From Citrobacter sp. Marseille-Q6884 (GTDB lineage: Bacteria > Pseudomonadota > Gammaproteobacteria > Enterobacterales > Enterobacteriaceae): a DNA stretch of 64,000 nucleotides. Location: contig NZ_CAMDRE010000002.1 of the NCBI RefSeq assembly GCF_945906775.1, positions 62,001 through 126,000 on the forward strand. The letters are read 5' to 3'. The notes under the pieces were generated by a model. That model was not told the origin of the DNA, made no database searches, and worked only from the letters and a program-made list of their open reading frames with translations. Positions within the stretch are counted from its first letter, which is position 1; every line of letters starts with the position of its first letter. Position numbers and translations under genes: made by a program. Below are positions 60,962 through 64,000 of the stretch, piece by piece.

Positions 60962-61942
60962 ATGGCACAACGAGTAGAACTCACCGCAACAGTCTTTGAA
61001 AATCAGCTCGGTCAACGCTTAGATCAGGCTTTGGCCGAATTGTTCCCTGATTATTCGCGTTCACGCATAAAAGAATGGATCCTCGACCAGCGCGTGCTGG
61101 TAAATGGTCAACTTTGCGATAAACCGAAAGAAAAAGTGTTGGGCGGAGAGCGTGTCTCCATCAATGCTGAAATTGATGAAGAAATACGTTTTGAAGCTCA
61201 GGATATCCCGCTGGATATCGTATACGAAGATGACGATATTCTTGTCATCAACAAGCCTCGTGACCTCGTAGTGCATCCAGGTGCGGGTAATCCTGATGGC
61301 ACGGTTCTGAATGCGTTACTGCATTACTACCCGCCAATCGCGGATGTTCCTCGTGCCGGTATTGTGCATCGTCTGGATAAAGACACCACGGGGTTGATGG
61401 TTGTGGCAAAAACGGTGCCAGCGCAAACGCGTCTGGTGGAGTCGTTACAGTTACGTGAAATCACCCGCGAATATGAAGCAGTGGCGATTGGTCATATGAC
61501 CGCAGGAGGGACGGTTGAGGAGCCGATTAGCCGTCATCCGACCAAACGTACTCACATGGCCGTGCACCCAATGGGTAAACCGGCGGTGACGCATTACCGC
61601 ATCATGGAACACTTCCGTGTGCACACGCGTCTGCGGCTGCGTCTGGAAACCGGACGTACGCACCAGATCCGCGTGCACATGGCGCATATCACCCATCCGC
61701 TGGTGGGTGATCAGGTCTACGGCGGCCGTCCGCGCCCACCGAAAGGCGCTTCAGACGCGTTTATTTCTACACTGCGTAAGTTCGATCGCCAGGCTCTGCA
61801 CGCAACGATGCTGCGTCTGTATCATCCAATCTCCGGTATTGAAATGGAATGGCATGCACCGATTCCGCAAGATATGGTTGAGTTGATTGAAGTTATGCGC
61901 GCTGATTTCGAAGAGCATAAGGATGATATTGCCTGGCTATGA
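60962..61942 (+). CDS. rluD: 23S rRNA pseudouridine(1911/1915/1917) synthase RluD
   Basis: A 326-residue enzyme that modifies helix 69 of 23S rRNA, needed for normal ribosome assembly and termination. An N-terminal S4 domain (about 18-80) precedes the RluA-type catalytic domain with HRLDKDTTGLMVVAK (Asp139) and LETGRTHQIRVHMAH. Length as in E. coli. Overlaps pgeF by 4 bases (ATGA). Confidence 0.98.
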   Translation: MAQRVELTATVFENQLGQRLDQALAELFPDYSRSRIKEWILDQRVLVNGQLCDKPKEKVLGGERVSINAEIDEEIRFEAQDIPLDIVYEDDDILVINKPRDLVVHPGAGNPDGTVLNALLHYYPPIADVPRAGIVHRLDKDTTGLMVVAKTVPAQTRLVESLQLREITREYEAVAIGHMTAGGTVEEPISRHPTKRTHMAVHPMGKPAVTHYRIMEHFRVHTRLRLRLETGRTHQIRVHMAHITHPLVGDQVYGGRPRPPKGASDAFISTLRKFDRQALHATMLRLYHPISGIEMEWHAPIPQDMVELIEVMRADFEEHKDDIAWL

Positions 61943-62670
61943 GTAAGCTAATTGTCCCGCAGTGGCCCCTGCCGAAAGGCGTCGCGGCCTGCAGTTCTAC
62001 GCGTATTGGCGGTGTGAGTCTGCCGCCTTATGATTCTCTGAATCTGGGAGCGCATTGTGGCGATAACCCGGAGCACGTTGAAGAGAACCGCAAGCGGCTA
62101 TTTGCTGCGGGCAACTTACCGTCGAAACCCGTCTGGCTCGAGCAGGTGCACGGTAAGGACGTCCTGAAACTCAGCGGTGGACCTTACCTGTCTAAACGTG
62201 CGGATGCGTCCTGGAGCAATACACCCGGTACTGTGTGTGCGGTGATGACCGCAGACTGTCTGCCCGTCCTTTTTTGTAATCGTGCGGGAACCGAAGTCGC
62301 AGCTGCTCATGCGGGCTGGCGCGGGTTATGTGAAGGCGTACTGGAAGAAACGGTGGCGTGCTTTACCGATAAGCCTGAAAACATTATTGCCTGGTTAGGT
62401 CCGGCAATTGGCCCGAGCGCGTTTGAAGTTGGCGCGGAAGTCCGCGAAGCCTTCATGGCAAAAGATCCGCAAGCGGACAGCGCTTTTACACCGCGCGGTG
62501 TAAAATACCTGGCCAACATCTATCAGCTTGCACGTCAGCGTCTGGCCAATCTCGGGGTTACTGACATTTACGGTGGTGACCGTTGCACCTTCAGCGAAAG
62601 TGAGACTTTCTTCTCTTATCGCCGCGACAATACCACGGGTCGTATGGCAAGTTTTATTTGGCTGATATAA
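61939..62670 (+). CDS. pgeF: Peptidoglycan editing factor / purine nucleoside phosphorylase-like (YfiH)
   Basis: A 243-residue laccase-domain (DUF152) protein. The zinc ligands are in the AAHAGWRGL and MTADCLPVL segments and an upstream EQVHGKDV His. E. coli YfiH corrects misincorporated residues in peptidoglycan precursors, and family members show purine nucleoside phosphorylase activity. Translationally coupled to rluD by ATGA overlap. Confidence 0.94.
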   Translation: MSKLIVPQWPLPKGVAACSSTRIGGVSLPPYDSLNLGAHCGDNPEHVEENRKRLFAAGNLPSKPVWLEQVHGKDVLKLSGGPYLSKRADASWSNTPGTVCAVMTADCLPVLFCNRAGTEVAAAHAGWRGLCEGVLEETVACFTDKPENIIAWLGPAIGPSAFEVGAEVREAFMAKDPQADSAFTPRGVKYLANIYQLARQRLANLGVTDIYGGDRCTFSESETFFSYRRDNTTGRMASFIWLI

Positions 62671-62732
62671 CCTAAAGAATCAAGACGATCCGGTACGTGT
62701 AATTTTCTTTTCACATAATTCAGGTCATTCAC

Positions 62733-62758
62733 CTTGAATAATTGAGGGATGACCTCAT
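62733..62758 (+). promoter_or_regulatory. Sigma32 heat-shock promoter of clpB
   Basis: CTTGAA (62733-62738), 14 bases, then CCTCAT (62753-62758), as in the E. coli clpB promoter, about 40 bases before the start codon. Confidence 0.92.
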
Positions 62759-62799
62759 TTAATCTCCAGTAGCAATTTTGACCTGTTATGGGAGGAGTT

Positions 62800-64000
62800 A
62801 TGCGTCTGGATCGTCTTACTAATAAATTCCAGCTTGCTCTTGCCGATGCCCAGTCACTCGCATTGGGGCACGACAACCAATTCATCGAACCACTTCACTT
62901 AATGAGCGCCTTGCTGAATCAGGAAGGGGGATCGGTTCGTCCTTTGTTAACGTCCGCTGGCATTAATGCTGGCCAGTTACGCACGGCTATTGATCAGGCA
63001 TTGAGCCGTTTACCGCAGGTCGAAGGTACCGGCGGTGATGTGCAGCCTTCTCAGGAGCTGGTACGTGTTCTGAACCTTTGCGACAAGCTGGCGCAAAAGC
63101 GTGGGGACAACTTTATTTCGTCAGAACTGTTCGTTCTGGCAGCGCTTGAGTCGCGCGGTACGCTGACCGATTTATTAAAATCAGCGGGGGCGACCACCGC
63201 CAATATCACTCAGGCAATTGAACAGATGCGTGGAGGTGAAAGCGTGAATGACCAGGGGGCTGAAGACCAACGTCAGGCCTTGAAAAAATATACCGTTGAT
63301 CTGACTGAGCGTGCCGAACAGGGCAAGCTCGATCCGGTTATTGGCCGTGATGAAGAAATCCGCCGTACCATTCAGGTGCTGCAACGCCGTACTAAAAACA
63401 ACCCGGTATTGATTGGTGAGCCGGGTGTCGGTAAGACAGCTATCGTTGAAGGATTGGCTCAGCGAATCATTAACGGTGAAGTACCGGAAGGTTTAAAAGG
63501 TCGTCGCGTACTGGCGCTGGATATGGGCGCGCTGGTGGCCGGGGCGAAATATCGCGGTGAATTTGAAGAACGTTTAAAAGGTGTGCTGAACGATCTTTCG
63601 AAACAGGAAGGTAATGTCATCCTGTTTATCGATGAACTGCATACCATGGTGGGCGCGGGTAAAGCCGATGGCGCAATGGACGCCGGGAACATGCTGAAAC
63701 CCGCACTGGCGCGCGGGGAATTACACTGTGTCGGCGCCACAACGCTTGATGAATATCGCCAGTACATCGAAAAAGATGCGGCACTGGAGCGTCGTTTCCA
63801 GAAAGTGTTCGTGGCAGAGCCTTCAGTAGAAGATACCATCGCCATCCTGCGTGGTTTGAAAGAGCGTTATGAGCTGCACCACCACGTGCAGATTACTGAC
63901 CCGGCGATTGTTGCGGCAGCGACGCTGTCTCACCGTTACATTGCTGACCGCCAGTTACCGGACAAAGCCATCGACCTGATCGATGAAGCCGCATCCAGCA
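62800..64000 (+). CDS. clpB: Disaggregase ClpB, N-terminal part (runs off window)
   Basis: The first 400 codons of the AAA+ disaggregase that rescues aggregated proteins with DnaK. The N domain (1-145) is followed by AAA-1 with GEPGVGKT, FIDELHTMVGAG and an arginine-finger region (ALERRFQKV). GGAGGAG precedes the ATG. An internal GTG at codon 149 (63244) with its own GGAGGT 6 bases upstream matches the known E. coli start of the short ClpB form lacking the N domain. Confidence 0.98.
   Translation, partial: MRLDRLTNKFQLALADAQSLALGHDNQFIEPLHLMSALLNQEGGSVRPLLTSAGINAGQLRTAIDQALSRLPQVEGTGGDVQPSQELVRVLNLCDKLAQKRGDNFISSELFVLAALESRGTLTDLLKSAGATTANITQAIEQMRGGESVNDQGAEDQRQALKKYTVDLTERAEQGKLDPVIGRDEEIRRTIQVLQRRTKNNPVLIGEPGVGKTAIVEGLAQRIINGEVPEGLKGRRVLALDMGALVAGAKYRGEFEERLKGVLNDLSKQEGNVILFIDELHTMVGAGKADGAMDAGNMLKPALARGELHCVGATTLDEYRQYIEKDAALERRFQKVFVAEPSVEDTIAILRGLKERYELHHHVQITDPAIVAAATLSHRYIADRQLPDKAIDLIDEAASS

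Noticed and set aside
1..64000. tRNA or rRNA genes
   Set aside because: Apart from the tRNA-like part of ssrA, I saw no T-arm/acceptor pattern and no rRNA sequence. A tRNAscan run would settle this.

Overview
The window looks like chromosome of an enterobacterium (family Enterobacteriaceae) in or near the Salmonella/Citrobacter group. The right 24 kb carries the E. coli-type order smpB, ratAB, bamE, recN, nadK, grpE, yfjD, ypjD, ffh, rpsP-rimM-trmD-rplS, yfiB-yfiN-yfiR, yfiL, aroF-tyrA, pheA, raiA, bamD, rluD-pgeF, clpB, with proteins of the same lengths as in E. coli. A bapABCD-like giant adhesin locus between smpB and ssrA is, as I recall it, the Salmonella/Citrobacter arrangement. The genus cannot be fixed from the sequence alone.

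Region 1 (1-10.5 kb, + strand) is a myo-inositol catabolic operon: the end of iolD, an inositol dehydrogenase (iolG), a three-gene ribose-type ABC importer, a second Gfo/Idh/MocA oxidoreductase, iolC fused to a DUF2090 aldolase domain, iolE and iolB. Region 2 (10.6-18.8 kb, - strand) is a mannose-family PTS operon with two EIIA and two EIIB genes, one EIIC, one EIID and a cytoplasmic GH35 beta-galactosidase. It is preceded by a LevR-type sigma54 activator and a clear -24/-12 promoter. The order EIIB-EIIC-EIID-GH35-EIIA suggests uptake and cleavage of a beta-1,3-galactoside.

Region 3 (19-22.6 kb) is a small accessory patch: a DUF1294 membrane protein, a VOC protein, an XRE-family regulator with two membrane segments behind a helically phased operator-like array, and an AT-rich gene whose R / STS / QxE residues suggest an ADP-ribosyltransferase. 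It ends in a decayed P4-type integrase beside ssrA (tmRNA), so ssrA has served as an integration site.

Region 4 (23-39 kb, - strand) is the type I secretion locus: a 3741-residue BapA-like adhesin with about 27 tandem Ig-like modules, and its TolC-like, ABC and HlyD-like exporter parts. Region 5 (39.7-64 kb) is the conserved core: trans-translation (SmpB), outer-membrane assembly (BamE, BamD), SOS repair (RecN with LexA boxes), heat shock (GrpE and ClpB with sigma32 promoters), SRP (Ffh), the S16/L19 operon, the YfiBNR cyclic-di-GMP system, and aromatic amino acid synthesis (AroF, TyrA, PheA with TyrR boxes and the pheL attenuator). A His/Met-rich DUF2946 gene and a PepSY membrane protein sit between rplS and yfiB.

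Most interesting for follow-up are the candidate ADP-ribosyltransferase with its phased-repeat regulator, the sigma54-controlled GH35/PTS operon, and the nested RNA hairpin between the two sugar operons.
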